Source: Hahella sp. (GTDB taxonomy: Bacteria > Pseudomonadota > Gammaproteobacteria > Pseudomonadales > Oleiphilaceae). Taken from it: DNA of 64,000 bases. The stretch is from assembly GCA_028280065.1 (NCBI GenBank), contig JANQMN010000142.1, positions 32,706-96,705 of the forward strand, read 5' to 3'. Both the position numbers and the translations under genes were made by a program. Position 1 is the first letter of the stretch, and the number at the start of each line of letters is the position of its first letter. Below the pieces are notes generated by a model. The model saw only the letters and a program-made list of their open reading frames with translations, was not told the origin of the DNA and did not search any database. Of this stretch, positions 35,609-45,439 are shown one piece after another.

Positions 35609-37060
35609 TCAGGCCTCCTCGTCAATAATCCAGGTATCTTTAGAACCACCGCCCTGAGAGCTGTTTACCACCAAGGATCCTTTCACCAAAGCAACACGGG
35701 TGAGCCCTCCCATCGTGACATGAATCTGATCGCTGGAGAGTATAAAGGGGCGCATATCCACATGCCGAGGCTCGGCATTGCCGTCAAACAACGTCGGCAC
35801 GGTACTGAGGTTCAGCGTCGGCTGGGCAATGTAATTACGGGGATCTTCCCGGATCAGCTTGGCAAAGGTGTCGCGTTCCTTTTTCGTCGAGCGCGGTCCG
35901 ATCAACATGCCATAACCACCGGACTCATTCGCCGGTTTGATCACCAGTTCCTCCATATGCTCGAGCACATACTGCAGGTCCTTTTCCCGCATGCACATAT
36001 AGGTCGGCACATTGGGCAAAATTATTTCTTCGCTCAGATAATATTTGATCATATCCGGCACATGACCGTATACCACCTTATCGTCCGCCACTCCGGCGCC
36101 CGGCGCATTCGCCAGGGCCACATTGCCTTTCAACCAGGCCCGCATGATACCCGGCACACCCAGTACTGAATCGGGATGGAAGACTTCGGGATCGAGGAAC
36201 AAATCATCGATGCGCCGGTAAATTACATCGACTCGATCCAATCCATAAATGGTTTTCATGTAGACGCAGTCGTCTTCGCCAACCACCAGATCCGATCCTT
36301 CAACCAGTTCGCAACCCATCTGCTGGGCGAGATACGAATGTTCAAAATAGGCGGAGTTATAGATCCCCGGAGTCAGGACCACGACCTGGGGATACTCTGC
36401 CGGCCTCGGCGACAAGGCCGCCAGGGTGTCAAAAAGCTGAGAGGCATAATCGTCCACCGGCATAATGCTGAAATCGCCAAATAAGTCGGCAAATACCCTT
36501 TTCATGACCTGCCGGTTTTCCAGCATGTAGGAAACCCCCGAGGGCACCCGTAAATTGTCTTCCAATACATAAATCTGGCCATCGTCATGGCGGACCAGAT
36601 CCGACCCGCAGATATGCGCCCACACGCCCAGCGGAGGGCTGATACCCATGCATTGTTTGCGGAAGTTTTTGGATTTCGTCAGTAGTTCGCCGGGAAACAC
36701 CTTGTCCTTGACGATTTTTTGCTCATGGTAAATATCGTCAATAAACATGTTCAGGGCTCTAACCCGCTGCTTCAGACCGGCAGCCACGATATCCCATTCA
36801 CTCTTACTGGTGACCCGAGGAATGATGTCAAAAGGCCATTGCCGGTCAATCGATCCGCCTTCATGGTCATAGACGGTAAAGGTGATCCCCATTTCCTTGA
36901 TACTCAGCTCCGCCGCATTCTTGAGCTTATCAAGCTCCTCCGTCTCAAGGGTTTCAAAGTGTTTTGCCAGTTTTGCCGCCACCTTGCGTGGCTTACCCTT
37001 TTGATCGATCAGTTCGTCATAGAACTCGGGGTAATTATACTTTTTCCATTCAATGGCCAT
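35609..37060 (-). CDS. Circularly permuted ATP-grasp protein, stand-alone
   Basis: A 483-residue protein of the circularly permuted type 2 ATP-grasp family (DUF404/DUF407 lineage). Visible blocks: QWPFDIIPRVTSKSEWD near 73, VLEDNLRVPSGVSYMLENR (about 186-204), VVVLTPGIYNSAYFEHSYLAQQMG, YRRIDDLFLDP, VIKPANESGGYGMLIG (nucleotide-binding lysine and Gly-rich loop, about 373-388). ATP-grasp folds usually ligate a carboxylate to an amine, so peptide-bond or isopeptide synthesis is the inferred reaction. Its start overlaps the stop of the transglutaminase gene (11 nt) and its stop abuts the alpha-E start. Confidence 0.88.
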   Translation of the reverse strand: MAIEWKKYNYPEFYDELIDQKGKPRKVAAKLAKHFETLETEELDKLKNAAELSIKEMGITFTVYDHEGGSIDRQWPFDIIPRVTSKSEWDIVAAGLKQRVRALNMFIDDIYHEQKIVKDKVFPGELLTKSKNFRKQCMGISPPLGVWAHICGSDLVRHDDGQIYVLEDNLRVPSGVSYMLENRQVMKRVFADLFGDFSIMPVDDYASQLFDTLAALSPRPAEYPQVVVLTPGIYNSAYFEHSYLAQQMGCELVEGSDLVVGEDDCVYMKTIYGLDRVDVIYRRIDDLFLDPEVFHPDSVLGVPGIMRAWLKGNVALANAPGAGVADDKVVYGHVPDMIKYYLSEEIILPNVPTYMCMREKDLQYVLEHMEELVIKPANESGGYGMLIGPRSTKKERDTFAKLIREDPRNYIAQPTLNLSTVPTLFDGNAEPRHVDMRPFILSSDQIHVTMGGLTRVALVKGSLVVNSSQGGGSKDTWIIDEEA

Positions 37061-37937
37061 AGGAAGTTTCCTCGGGGTTGATGCGCTGCATGGTGACAGC
37101 GACCTCCGGTTGTTGTTGTGCGGCGCCGTAGCAGACGCCTTTCAGTGGCGGAACGTCGCTGTAATCGCGTCCCATCGCGACAATCACATGATCATTTTCG
37201 ACCCATATCTTGTTAGTCGGATCGACATGCACCCAGCCGTAGCCGGTTACGAATACCGCGACCCAAGCATGGGATGCGTCGGCGCCAAGACGCTTTTCCT
37301 CGCCCTCCGGCGGATAAGTCATGACATAGCCGCTCACGTAGGCGGCAATTAGTCCGACATTACGTAGGCCGGCGACGGCCAGATGGGAAAAGTCCTGGCA
37401 GACGCCCTTGCGCATTTCCCAGAACTCTTCCAACGTGGTTTCAATTTGGGTCGCGCCGGATTTGTACTCAAAGTCATCATGGATCCGGGTCGCGAACTCC
37501 AGAAGCGCTTCTGCCAATGGACGGCCCGGCGTAAAACTTATTTCCGTGTATGCGCGGATTTCAGGATGCACCGAAATCATCGGGCTGGGATAGGCAAACG
37601 GGCAAAACTCGGCCTTTTGGGCATGATCCCGTAGCGCCGTAAACCGCATTTGCTCCCATGGCAGAGAGCAGGCTTTGTTCAGCGGCTTGGGCTGACGCAC
37701 TATGACGCTCTTACTAACCACCTTCAGCTCGGAGTGCGGGCTATGCACCTCGAAATAATGCATGCGGTTGCCGAAACTGTCGGTTTGGGTATGTTGAAAC
37801 TGGGGGTGCGGCGTGATCAGCAGATGATGTTCGAGTACCTGCTGTTCGATTCTGGCCAGGGGCGCCATCCAGGCAGTGTTATAGGCCAACGATGCCGGCC
37901 CCGGATATTGGTATAGCGTTTCATGAATTACCCGCAA
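37050..37937 (-). CDS. Transglutaminase-like cysteine peptidase family protein
   Basis: A 295-residue transglutaminase-fold protein. TTG 37937 is taken as the start because it gives MRVIHETLYQYPGPASLAY, the standard N-terminus of this family; an upstream TTG at 38012 would overlap the preceding gene. The N-terminal bacterial transglutaminase-like domain is followed by the catalytic domain: RKGVCQDFSH (Cys about 180), DASHAWVAVFV (His about 224), WVHVDPTN (Asp about 239). The triad is intact. Members act as peptidases or amidases rather than true transglutaminases. It sits between the fused and the split ATP-grasp genes. Confidence 0.85.
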   Translation of the reverse strand: MRVIHETLYQYPGPASLAYNTAWMAPLARIEQQVLEHHLLITPHPQFQHTQTDSFGNRMHYFEVHSPHSELKVVSKSVIVRQPKPLNKACSLPWEQMRFTALRDHAQKAEFCPFAYPSPMISVHPEIRAYTEISFTPGRPLAEALLEFATRIHDDFEYKSGATQIETTLEEFWEMRKGVCQDFSHLAVAGLRNVGLIAAYVSGYVMTYPPEGEEKRLGADASHAWVAVFVTGYGWVHVDPTNKIWVENDHVIVAMGRDYSDVPPLKGVCYGAAQQQPEVAVTMQRINPEETSYGH

Positions 37938-37953
37938 ATAGCTAGCTGATTCT

Positions 37954-40485
37954 TCAGTGCATGTAGTGAGTAATGGGTTGGGCGTGTTTGAAATATCTGT
38001 GCTCAATATCAAATCCCAGTTGATTCAATGTGCTTCGTAGGCTTTGCAAAAAATCCGCCAGTTGTTGTTTGGTCTTGGCGAGACTGGACCAGTCACCGGC
38101 GTCGGCCAGGCGTAACGGCGTGATCGCGGACAGGGCGCGTTTCTGCATCGGCAACAAACCCTGATGCGGATTAGGGTTGAGAAACTTCAGCAAAGGTTCC
38201 AGTTCCTCAACCGTCGCGACTAACGACCGCCGGTTGGTCGATTCCAAAATCAAATAATGCCAGACGGTATAGAAAGACATGTCCGTACCGAAGCGGCGGC
38301 GGTGACTATTCAGACAATCGTTAGACTCCAGAAGTACTTCCCGCAAACCTGCCTCATTGCTGGCCTTGAACTCCTGGCAGGCTTTAAAAATACTGAACGA
38401 CAGGTTCTGCGCCCGCTCCAGCCGCCTTCCCAACTGGCTCCAAAGCCCGCCATGATTAATCGCAAGGCTTTCCTGACTGGCCCCCCAAAAGGCCAGAAGG
38501 GCGGTTACAAAAGGCTGAATAAACTGATCCAGAGCCAGCCCCTGGGAGCGGTTTTTTTCGGCATAATCCAGCAGGTCTTCCAGTTCTTCGACGGCCCGCC
38601 AACAATCGCCGGACCACAGATCGCGAACAGTATAGGCGGTGTTGATGGCGGCGTGGAGATTGTACGCAACGCTGCCCACCTGCCGGGGATCCAATATAAA
38701 CTGCCGCAGGACGTCGAACCGCGGGAGTTTGTCTTTATTCAGGAAACAGTAAATTTCGATCAGGGGTTTGAGTCCGACCAGCACATCCCGGTCTGCTTCG
38801 TCGTGATAGTCCTGATAATTCTCTAACTGCCGGAGGTAGGCCCTGAGCAACCGCAACATCGATTCGCAGCGCTCCAGATAGCGCGCCATCCAAAATAGAT
38901 TCTCCGCAGCGCGGCTGGTCAGAATCGCCGACGTGCGCCGCCGCTGGCCACTCGGGCTTAGCCGCAAAGCATCCCGTACCGACCCTGACTCGCGGATAAG
39001 CCAGGTGTCTTTGCTGACCCCGCCTTTCTGGCTCGACACAACAAAGGTGTTCGCATCGGGAGACACTCGGGTCAGGCCGCCAGGCATCACGTCATAGTCA
39101 CGGCCGTTGCCGGCAGTGAACGCCCGAATTACCAAATGACGCGGGTGGAGCTGATTATTGACCATGGTAGGGATGGTCGAGAAACTGAGTACCTGTTGGC
39201 CGACAAACAGCCAGGGCGATGCGTTTATGCGTTCGATTAAAGCCTTTTTCTGTTTCCCGCTGAGCCGATTGCCAAAGATGACAGACTCGCGCCGGTCAAC
39301 GGTTTTGATCGCCAAATCGTCAAGGTTTTCGATGACGTACTGCTTTTCCTTCGGCTGACCGCACCACCAGGTAGCGACCTCCGGCAGCTTGAGCTCCTCA
39401 CCCAAAAAGTGTTTGGCGAGCCCCGGCAAAAAGGGTAACAAGCCGGGGGATTCGAGGAATCCGGAACCCAACGGATTGGCCATGCCCACTTTTCCGAGAA
39501 TTTGCGCCTGCGCCAAGCCGGGTACGCCGAGCACAGAATCGGCACGGAAGTTAAGCGGGTCGCAATAGCTGTCGTCGACCCGGCGAATGATCACATCCAC
39601 CGGTTGTAAATCGTCTACCGTTTTCAGATAAACCTTACCCCGCCTGACGCTGAGGTCTTCGCCGGTGACCAGGGTGATGCCCAGTTGCGCGGCGAGATAG
39701 GTATGTTCGAAGTAAACCTCATTTACCGTGCCGGGCGACAGCAGGGCAATGGTCGGTTCCCGTTGCGTGTCCGGCGCCAGTGCCGCCAGATGGCGTTTCA
39801 AATGGAAAAAAAACTGGGCAAGCGGAGCCACAGGATAATCCACCGACGCCTGCCCGAGAACCCGTTTGCTGACCATCCGGGCTTCAAGGATATAGCCGGC
39901 CCCGGAGGGCCCTTGAGTGCGGTCGCTCAAGACCCACCATTGGCCGTCCGGTCCGCGCCCGAGATCGGCGGCATAGAGCGTCAACGGCGAAGGTATGCCA
40001 CCGACCATCGAATGTAGGAAACCGGGATTTTCCATAATCACTTCCGGCGGCAGCAAGCCTTCTTTCAGACAGGTTTGGCGGCCCAGCATATCATTGAGAA
40101 TCAGGGAAAACAGTTGCGCGCGCTGTTGCAGTCCGGCTTCGATGGGCAGCCAATCCTGTTCGGTAAACAGCATTGGCAACGGGTCCAGCAACCATGGGCG
40201 TCGAATCCCTTCCGGGTCGCTATAGACGTTATAGTTAACCCCCTGCTCTTTCAGCCGGCGCCGGGTTTCCCGGTCAAGGTTTTCCAACTCATCCTGCGAA
40301 ACCCGGCCGAGAAAATCCGCTATTCGCCGCCAATGGGGCCGCACAGCGCCCTGTTCGTCCAGCATTTCGTCATAGGCGGTGGTTAGGGGCGCATAGGGGA
40401 TCCCGTCGAAACCCAGATCCGGCTGGGTTTTTTCTTTGTTGGGATACACCACTTTCGCCAGGGGGCTGTCAGACGACCTACTCAT
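37954..40485 (-). CDS. Fused circularly permuted ATP-grasp / alpha-E protein
   Basis: An 843-residue protein joining in one chain the two components that the next operon genes encode separately. The N-terminal part (about 1-500) is a circularly permuted ATP-grasp (LSDRTQGPSGAGYILEAR, LLSPGTVNEVYFEHTYLAAQLG, IRRVDDSYCDP). From about 525 an alpha-E domain follows (TSRAAENLFWMARYLERCESMLRLLRAYLRQ). In place of VIKPANESGGYG it reads AIKTVDRRESVIFG, so the glycine-rich ATP loop is altered and its activity may be reduced. It starts 4 nt after the DUF2126 gene. Confidence 0.9.
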   Translation of the reverse strand: MSRSSDSPLAKVVYPNKEKTQPDLGFDGIPYAPLTTAYDEMLDEQGAVRPHWRRIADFLGRVSQDELENLDRETRRRLKEQGVNYNVYSDPEGIRRPWLLDPLPMLFTEQDWLPIEAGLQQRAQLFSLILNDMLGRQTCLKEGLLPPEVIMENPGFLHSMVGGIPSPLTLYAADLGRGPDGQWWVLSDRTQGPSGAGYILEARMVSKRVLGQASVDYPVAPLAQFFFHLKRHLAALAPDTQREPTIALLSPGTVNEVYFEHTYLAAQLGITLVTGEDLSVRRGKVYLKTVDDLQPVDVIIRRVDDSYCDPLNFRADSVLGVPGLAQAQILGKVGMANPLGSGFLESPGLLPFLPGLAKHFLGEELKLPEVATWWCGQPKEKQYVIENLDDLAIKTVDRRESVIFGNRLSGKQKKALIERINASPWLFVGQQVLSFSTIPTMVNNQLHPRHLVIRAFTAGNGRDYDVMPGGLTRVSPDANTFVVSSQKGGVSKDTWLIRESGSVRDALRLSPSGQRRRTSAILTSRAAENLFWMARYLERCESMLRLLRAYLRQLENYQDYHDEADRDVLVGLKPLIEIYCFLNKDKLPRFDVLRQFILDPRQVGSVAYNLHAAINTAYTVRDLWSGDCWRAVEELEDLLDYAEKNRSQGLALDQFIQPFVTALLAFWGASQESLAINHGGLWSQLGRRLERAQNLSFSIFKACQEFKASNEAGLREVLLESNDCLNSHRRRFGTDMSFYTVWHYLILESTNRRSLVATVEELEPLLKFLNPNPHQGLLPMQKRALSAITPLRLADAGDWSSLAKTKQQLADFLQSLRSTLNQLGFDIEHRYFKHAQPITHYMH

Positions 40486-40489
40486 GCGG

Positions 40490-43400
40490 CTAATCGTATC
40501 TTAAGTCCAGGGTTGTCGGATAGCTCGGATTGGCCGCCGTCGGTTCCGGCCCACCGGACTTGCGCGCCTCAGGGTTTCGGTAGAAACGCCCGCCCCCGTC
40601 AATGATCGGCTGCGCGATAATCTGGCCATGCTGGTGGCCAATATCTTCAAAGCGTCCCACCCGTCGCGATTCCGCTTCCAGGGCGTTGACCGGGAAGGTT
40701 TCATAGCTGCGGCCTCCCGGATGCATGACATGGTAGGTACAACCGCCCAGGCTACGGACGTGCCAAGTATCGAACAGATCGAACACCAGGGGTGAATGCA
40801 CGCCGATGGTCGGATGCAATGCCGACCAGGGTTGCCAAGCCCGATAACGCACTCCGGCAACGTAACAGCCCTGCTCTTCCGTAGGCACCAGCGGAATGCG
40901 CTTGCCGTTGCAGAGCAAGGCATAACGTTCCGGTGCGGTATTCCGTATCTTTACCTGCAAGCGCTCCATACTGGAATCGACATAGCGGGCAGTACCGCCC
41001 GCCGTTGCTTCTTCGCCCAGGACAAACCAGGGTTCCAACGCGTGATGCAGTTCCAGTTGCATGCCTTCCAACTCGAACTTACCGATCCTGGGGCAACGGA
41101 ATTCCAAAAACGCATCAAACCAGTGCTTCTTGAAGGGCAGTCCGTGATCGTTCAGATACTCGAGAACTTCCGAAAAATCCTGCCACAGAAAATGCGGCAG
41201 CATGAAGCGGTCATGCAGTGCCGTTCCCCAATTGACCAGCTTTTTATCGTAAGGCTTGTCCCAAAACAGGGCGACAACTGCCCGGAGCAGCAGCATCTGC
41301 ACCAAACTCATGCGTGCATGAGGCGGCATTTCAAAAGCCCGGAATTCCAGAATTCCCAACCTTCCGCTGCTGGAGTCCGGGGAATAGAGTTTGTCGATGC
41401 AAAACTCGCTGCGGTGGGTATTGCCGGTCAAATCAGTCAGCAAATGGCGCAGTAATCGATCTACCAGCCAGGGTTGCGTCGAATCACCTTTCGGCATTTG
41501 CGCAAACGCGATTTCCAACTCATACAATCTTTCCACCCGAGCTTCATCGACCCTGGGTGCCTGGCTGGTCGGTCCGATGAACATCCCGCCAAACAGATAA
41601 GAAAGGCTGGGATGATGTTGCCAAAAGGTTATCAGGCTGCGCAACAGGCTGGGACGGCGCAATAACGGGCTATCGGCGGCAGTGGCGCCGCCGAGGGTTA
41701 CATGATTCCCGCCGCCGGTTCCCGTGTGCCGCCCGTCCACCATAAACTTCTCGGTACCGAGCCGGCTTTCACGAGCATCCGCGTAGAGCGATTCGGTAAT
41801 GTTTTTCAACTCCTGCCAATCGCGGGCGGGCTGGATGTTCACTTCTATCACTCCGGGATCCGGCGTGACCACCAGTTTTTGTAAACGCGGATCACTGGGC
41901 GGCGGATAACCCTCAATCCGCACCGGGCGGTCAATTTTTTGCGACGCGGCAGCCACCGCATCGAGAACGGTGACGTACTCTTCCAGGGTACTGACAGGTG
42001 GCATAAAGACGTTTAAATAGCCTTCCCGTACCTCCGTACAGATGGCTGTATGTATTTGCATGCCGGTAAGCGGCTTCGCTTCCGCCTTCTTAATCGGCTG
42101 CAACTCTTGGGACAAAGGCGCAAAGGGATCCCTCTCGTGCAACTCAAAGGCGTCGTTAAGTTGGTGCTCCGATAAACTGCCTAGCGGCAGCCGCAGCCCA
42201 ATCGGCGAATTTCCCTCAACCAGGTACAAGGCGCCCTGGCGAAAACTCCACAGGCAAGTTTGCCAGGTTTGGGTTATCTGGTTAAGGGCGATAGGCAGGC
42301 AATAGCCCGTCGCCTTATTCAATCCTTGCTTGAGTACCTGAGCCAGCGTCCGCTTGGCGAGCGATTCATGATCGTCATCCAACTCCGCATCGATCGGTAA
42401 ATGGCCATTTTGCCAAAGGGTAAAAAACGGGTCTTCATAACAAGGCTGGATTGCCTTATCCGACAGTCCCATAATTCGACAAAACTCGACGATGAGGGCG
42501 CGGGCGTCTTCAGGCTTGGCATTATGATCGAGGATGTCAGGAGATCCCCGCCACAACGGCTCGCCGTCCTTACGCCAATAAATCGCATATTGCCAGCGCG
42601 GTAAAGGCTCACCCGGATACCATTTGCCTTGGCCGAAATGCAGAAACCCATTGTTGGCAAAACGGCGCTTCAGCCGTTGCGCCAACTCAAACGCCAAGCG
42701 GCGCTTTTCGGCACCGTCGGCGGCGGTATTCCACTGCTCCGATTCCATGTCGTCGATGGAAACGAAGGTGGGTTCCCCGCCCATGGTCAGGCGCACATCG
42801 TTACGTACCAGTATTTCGTCGATATGTTGCCCGAGCGCATCGATATCTTCCCAATCGTGTTCCGCGAAGGGTTTAGTGACCCTGGGGTCTTCCTTGAGCC
42901 GGATGACTTCGTTGGAATAGCTGAACTCCACTTCGCAAGGATCGACCAATCCGTTGATCGGCGCGGCGTCAGAGGGTTCAGGCGTACAACTCAGCGGGAT
43001 ATGGCCCTCGGCGGCAAACAGCCCGGAAGTAGGGTCCAGTCCCAACCAACCGGCACCAGGAACATAGACTTCGCACCAGGCGTGCAGATCGGTGAAATCG
43101 ATTTCCGGTCCGCTCGGTCCATCAAGCGACTTCTGATCCGGTGCAAGCTGGACCAAGTAGCCCGATACAAAACGCGCCGCCAATCCCATATGCCGAAATA
43201 GCTGGACGATCAGCCAGGCGGAATCCCGGCAGGAACCGCGGCCAATTTTCAAGGTTTCCTCCGGGGTTTGAACGCCCGGTTCCATGCGGATGTTGTACTT
43301 GATATCCTGCCAGACTTTTTGATTGACGCTCACCAAAAAGTCATTGATCGGTTCCGGGCTGAGATCGAACTCCCCGAAATAGTCATCGAACCGTTTGCCG

Positions 43401-43768
43401 CACTCCACTGTTTCCAGAAAGGGGGCAAGCTGGGTTTTGAGGCTGTCCGCATAGTTAAAAGGATACTTTTCCGCATATTCCTCGACAAAGAAATCAAACG
43501 GATTGTAGGCAGTGAGGTCTGCAACTAAATCCACGTCCACTGACAGTTCCGCACACTTCTCGGGAAAAACCAAGCGCGCGATATAGTTTGAGAACGGATC
43601 CTGCAGCCAATTGATAAAATGGTTCTCGGGATGGATTTTCAGACTATAGGAAACGATCGGCGTACGGCTGTGTGGCGCGGGACGTAACCGCACGGTGTGC
43701 GGCGAAAGGTTTACCAGGCGGTCAAACTTGTAACTCGTACGATGCCGCAGGCCAACAATAATACTCAT
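40490..43768 (-). CDS. Transglutaminase family protein with C-terminal DUF2126 domain
   Basis: A 1092-residue protein. The N-terminal about 290 residues are a bacterial transglutaminase-like module (GLRHRTSYKFDRLVNLSPHTVRLRP, the N-terminal domain) with catalytic Cys 180 (GRGSCRDSA), His 229 (DLHAWCEV) and Asp 245 (LGLDPTSG) all present. The remainder is the large DUF2126 domain, which resembles glutamate-cysteine ligase-like/COOH-NH2 ligase folds (VRLTMGGEPTFVSIDD, GGGNHVTLGG, FRAFEMPPHARMSL), suggesting a second ligase activity. AGGAAA precedes ATG 43768. It heads the operon of five tightly packed genes. Confidence 0.88.
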   Translation of the reverse strand: MSIIVGLRHRTSYKFDRLVNLSPHTVRLRPAPHSRTPIVSYSLKIHPENHFINWLQDPFSNYIARLVFPEKCAELSVDVDLVADLTAYNPFDFFVEEYAEKYPFNYADSLKTQLAPFLETVECGKRFDDYFGEFDLSPEPINDFLVSVNQKVWQDIKYNIRMEPGVQTPEETLKIGRGSCRDSAWLIVQLFRHMGLAARFVSGYLVQLAPDQKSLDGPSGPEIDFTDLHAWCEVYVPGAGWLGLDPTSGLFAAEGHIPLSCTPEPSDAAPINGLVDPCEVEFSYSNEVIRLKEDPRVTKPFAEHDWEDIDALGQHIDEILVRNDVRLTMGGEPTFVSIDDMESEQWNTAADGAEKRRLAFELAQRLKRRFANNGFLHFGQGKWYPGEPLPRWQYAIYWRKDGEPLWRGSPDILDHNAKPEDARALIVEFCRIMGLSDKAIQPCYEDPFFTLWQNGHLPIDAELDDDHESLAKRTLAQVLKQGLNKATGYCLPIALNQITQTWQTCLWSFRQGALYLVEGNSPIGLRLPLGSLSEHQLNDAFELHERDPFAPLSQELQPIKKAEAKPLTGMQIHTAICTEVREGYLNVFMPPVSTLEEYVTVLDAVAAASQKIDRPVRIEGYPPPSDPRLQKLVVTPDPGVIEVNIQPARDWQELKNITESLYADARESRLGTEKFMVDGRHTGTGGGNHVTLGGATAADSPLLRRPSLLRSLITFWQHHPSLSYLFGGMFIGPTSQAPRVDEARVERLYELEIAFAQMPKGDSTQPWLVDRLLRHLLTDLTGNTHRSEFCIDKLYSPDSSSGRLGILEFRAFEMPPHARMSLVQMLLLRAVVALFWDKPYDKKLVNWGTALHDRFMLPHFLWQDFSEVLEYLNDHGLPFKKHWFDAFLEFRCPRIGKFELEGMQLELHHALEPWFVLGEEATAGGTARYVDSSMERLQVKIRNTAPERYALLCNGKRIPLVPTEEQGCYVAGVRYRAWQPWSALHPTIGVHSPLVFDLFDTWHVRSLGGCTYHVMHPGGRSYETFPVNALEAESRRVGRFEDIGHQHGQIIAQPIIDGGGRFYRNPEARKSGGPEPTAANPSYPTTLDLRYD

Positions 43769-44046
43769 TCGTTTTTTCCTGTAGAGTCGGAAGTATGTTT
43801 CCAGTCGCTATGGCGCAAAAGATCACCCCTCGCCATATCGGATTATAGATGAAGCATTCATTATAAGATTGCGAAACGCAGTCAACCGGGTCCTATTGCG
43901 CCGTTTGATTAACCAGGTTTGCATAGAGTGTCTATGCTTAAACAAAAAAGATGCCATATTTGCTTATACGGGAAAGCAATGAACAGCCTAACCATTTTAC
44001 GCAAAGCAAATCCATTGCAGTCAGGGGCACTACGTGTTTCAAGCCG
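43769..44046 (-). promoter_or_regulatory. Gap between Anbu and the transglutaminase operon
   Basis: A gene-free 278-nt stretch, likely holding the promoter of the DUF2126 operon. No hairpin or repeat stands out; the middle is AT-rich. Confidence 0.35.
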
Positions 44047-44793
44047 TTAACTATCGGCCTCTGACTTCTTCTCCCATTCGAATTGCGGCAACTGATGAAA
44101 AGACTCGTTTAAGCCTTCAAGCCACTTTTTACGCATAGAGGCATAATATGGCGACTGCAGCTTCAGGTGCATTTCATGCGCTGGTGTCAATGCATTCTTT
44201 TCATAGATCAACAAATCAAAGGGGGGCGCCACCGAGAGATTGGACCGCATGGTTGAATCCAATGATACCAAGGCGCAACGGGCCGCATCCTCCAGGCTGG
44301 TATTGTGCTGGATGACCCGATCCAATATCGGTTTGCCGTATTTGGTTTCGCCTATCTGCAGAAAAGGCGTGTAAGGTGAGCTTTGAATATAGTTGCCTTC
44401 CGGATATACCAGAAAGATTTCATGGGGCCTTCCCGCATATTGCCCGGCAAGAATCAGCGTACAGTCAAAGTTGGCACCCTGTTCCAGCCCCTCTGAATAG
44501 TATTTTTTTTCAGAGACACTGACACTGCCCAGATACCGTGCCGCCGAACTCATATCCTTGCATTTGGCAAAACCGCCCAGCTCGTCTCCCTCGAGATCGT
44601 CGTAAAGCCGGCGGATAACCGCTTGGGTCGTAGCTAAATTACCGGAGGTCAATAGGGTCAGATAGGCTTTTCCCGGTACTGTAAAAGTATACATCTTCGG
44701 ATAGGTATTGATGTTGTCGACACCGGCATTGGTTCGGGAATCCGAAGCCGCAACAAAGCCGGCATCAACGGAGATCGCTAAACAGTATGTCAT
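44047..44793 (-). CDS. Anbu-type (proteasome-like) Ntn-hydrolase peptidase
   Basis: A 248-residue protein of the Anbu family (ancestral beta subunit), relative of HslV and the 20S proteasome. ATG 44793 is chosen because Met removal then exposes Thr as residue 1 (MTYCLAISVDAGFVAASDSRTNAGVD), the N-terminal nucleophile expected for the fold; the conserved Asp (SDSRTNAGVD) and the Lys at PKMYTF fit the catalytic set. An upstream TTG would bury the Thr. Anbu genes regularly neighbour transglutaminase, ATP-grasp and alpha-E genes, as here. The protein is presumed cytoplasmic and oligomeric; its substrate is unknown, but products of the neighbouring ligases are plausible. Confidence 0.9.
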   Translation of the reverse strand: MTYCLAISVDAGFVAASDSRTNAGVDNINTYPKMYTFTVPGKAYLTLLTSGNLATTQAVIRRLYDDLEGDELGGFAKCKDMSSAARYLGSVSVSEKKYYSEGLEQGANFDCTLILAGQYAGRPHEIFLVYPEGNYIQSSPYTPFLQIGETKYGKPILDRVIQHNTSLEDAARCALVSLDSTMRSNLSVAPPFDLLIYEKNALTPAHEMHLKLQSPYYASMRKKWLEGLNESFHQLPQFEWEKKSEADS

Positions 44794-44862
44794 AAACGGG
44801 ATACTCAACAGACAAAACGGACGCGATAGACGTCCGGTTTCAAAAAACTGGGCGTACTATGA

Positions 44863-44882
44863 CGCGCCGATGCTCATCGCGC
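44863..44882. other. Small GC-rich hairpin between PrcB-like and Anbu genes
   Basis: CGCGCCGAT-GCTC-ATCGCG can fold with one bulge, in the 108-nt gap. On the minus strand a run of six T lies about 15 nt further on. A weak terminator or a processing site is possible. Confidence 0.3.
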
Positions 44883-44901
44883 AATAGCGATTTCGTTTGC
44901 T

Positions 44902-45423
44902 CTAGGGAATGTCCAATGCCAACTGCAATTTGCCGGCGGCGACGCTGCTGTATCCCAGGCGACTGGATACCGAGAGCAGCATACAGGGACTGGTGACGAC
45001 CTGCGCCGCGGCAAGGCCGGGCGCCGGTTTGATGAACTCTACCGGCAAGGTCAACACACCGGCCTCCGGAATCGCTTCCGCCTCCTTGAGAAGCAATTGA
45101 TAACCCGCAGTGGGTTGCTCCCCCCATGCCAGTAAAATCGCCCGGCCATCAGCGGGCGGCGGCGGAATTTCCAGCGCTTTGCCGTCCAACGACAGGCGCT
45201 TCTGACTCTCACTGAAACTATATAATTTCTCAAGAGAATCGATTGCCCGCAATGCCGGCGTTTTAATGCCGCATTGTTGCGATTGATAAAGCGTCTTAAC
45301 TTGCAATCCGCTCGTCGTGGCACATCCGGACAACCCCACAAGACTGCAAATGAAAACCGCCATGCCTACCCGGAGCCAGGGGCCTGAGTTTTCCAACTTC
45401 GAACTAAACACTTGCCGATTCAT
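44902..45423 (-). CDS. PrcB-like lipoprotein (protease-complex partner)
   Basis: A 173-residue lipoprotein from ATG 45423 (AAGGA about 10 nt upstream). The signal ends in lipobox LSGC (VGLSGCATTSG). The C-terminal about 75 residues match the PrcB_C domain (LAWGEQPTAGYQLLL ... LPVEFIKPAPG ... SPCMLLSVSS). In Treponema denticola PrcB is a lipoprotein needed to stabilise the subtilisin-type protease dentilisin (PrtP). Here the gene sits 16 nt downstream of an S8 protease lipoprotein gene, the same partnership, so it probably helps fold, stabilise or inhibit that protease at the cell envelope. Confidence 0.75.
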   Translation of the reverse strand: MNRQVFSSKLENSGPWLRVGMAVFICSLVGLSGCATTSGLQVKTLYQSQQCGIKTPALRAIDSLEKLYSFSESQKRLSLDGKALEIPPPPADGRAILLAWGEQPTAGYQLLLKEAEAIPEAGVLTLPVEFIKPAPGLAAAQVVTSPCMLLSVSSRLGYSSVAAGKLQLALDIP

Positions 45424-45439
45424 TGAAAATTTTCCTTCG

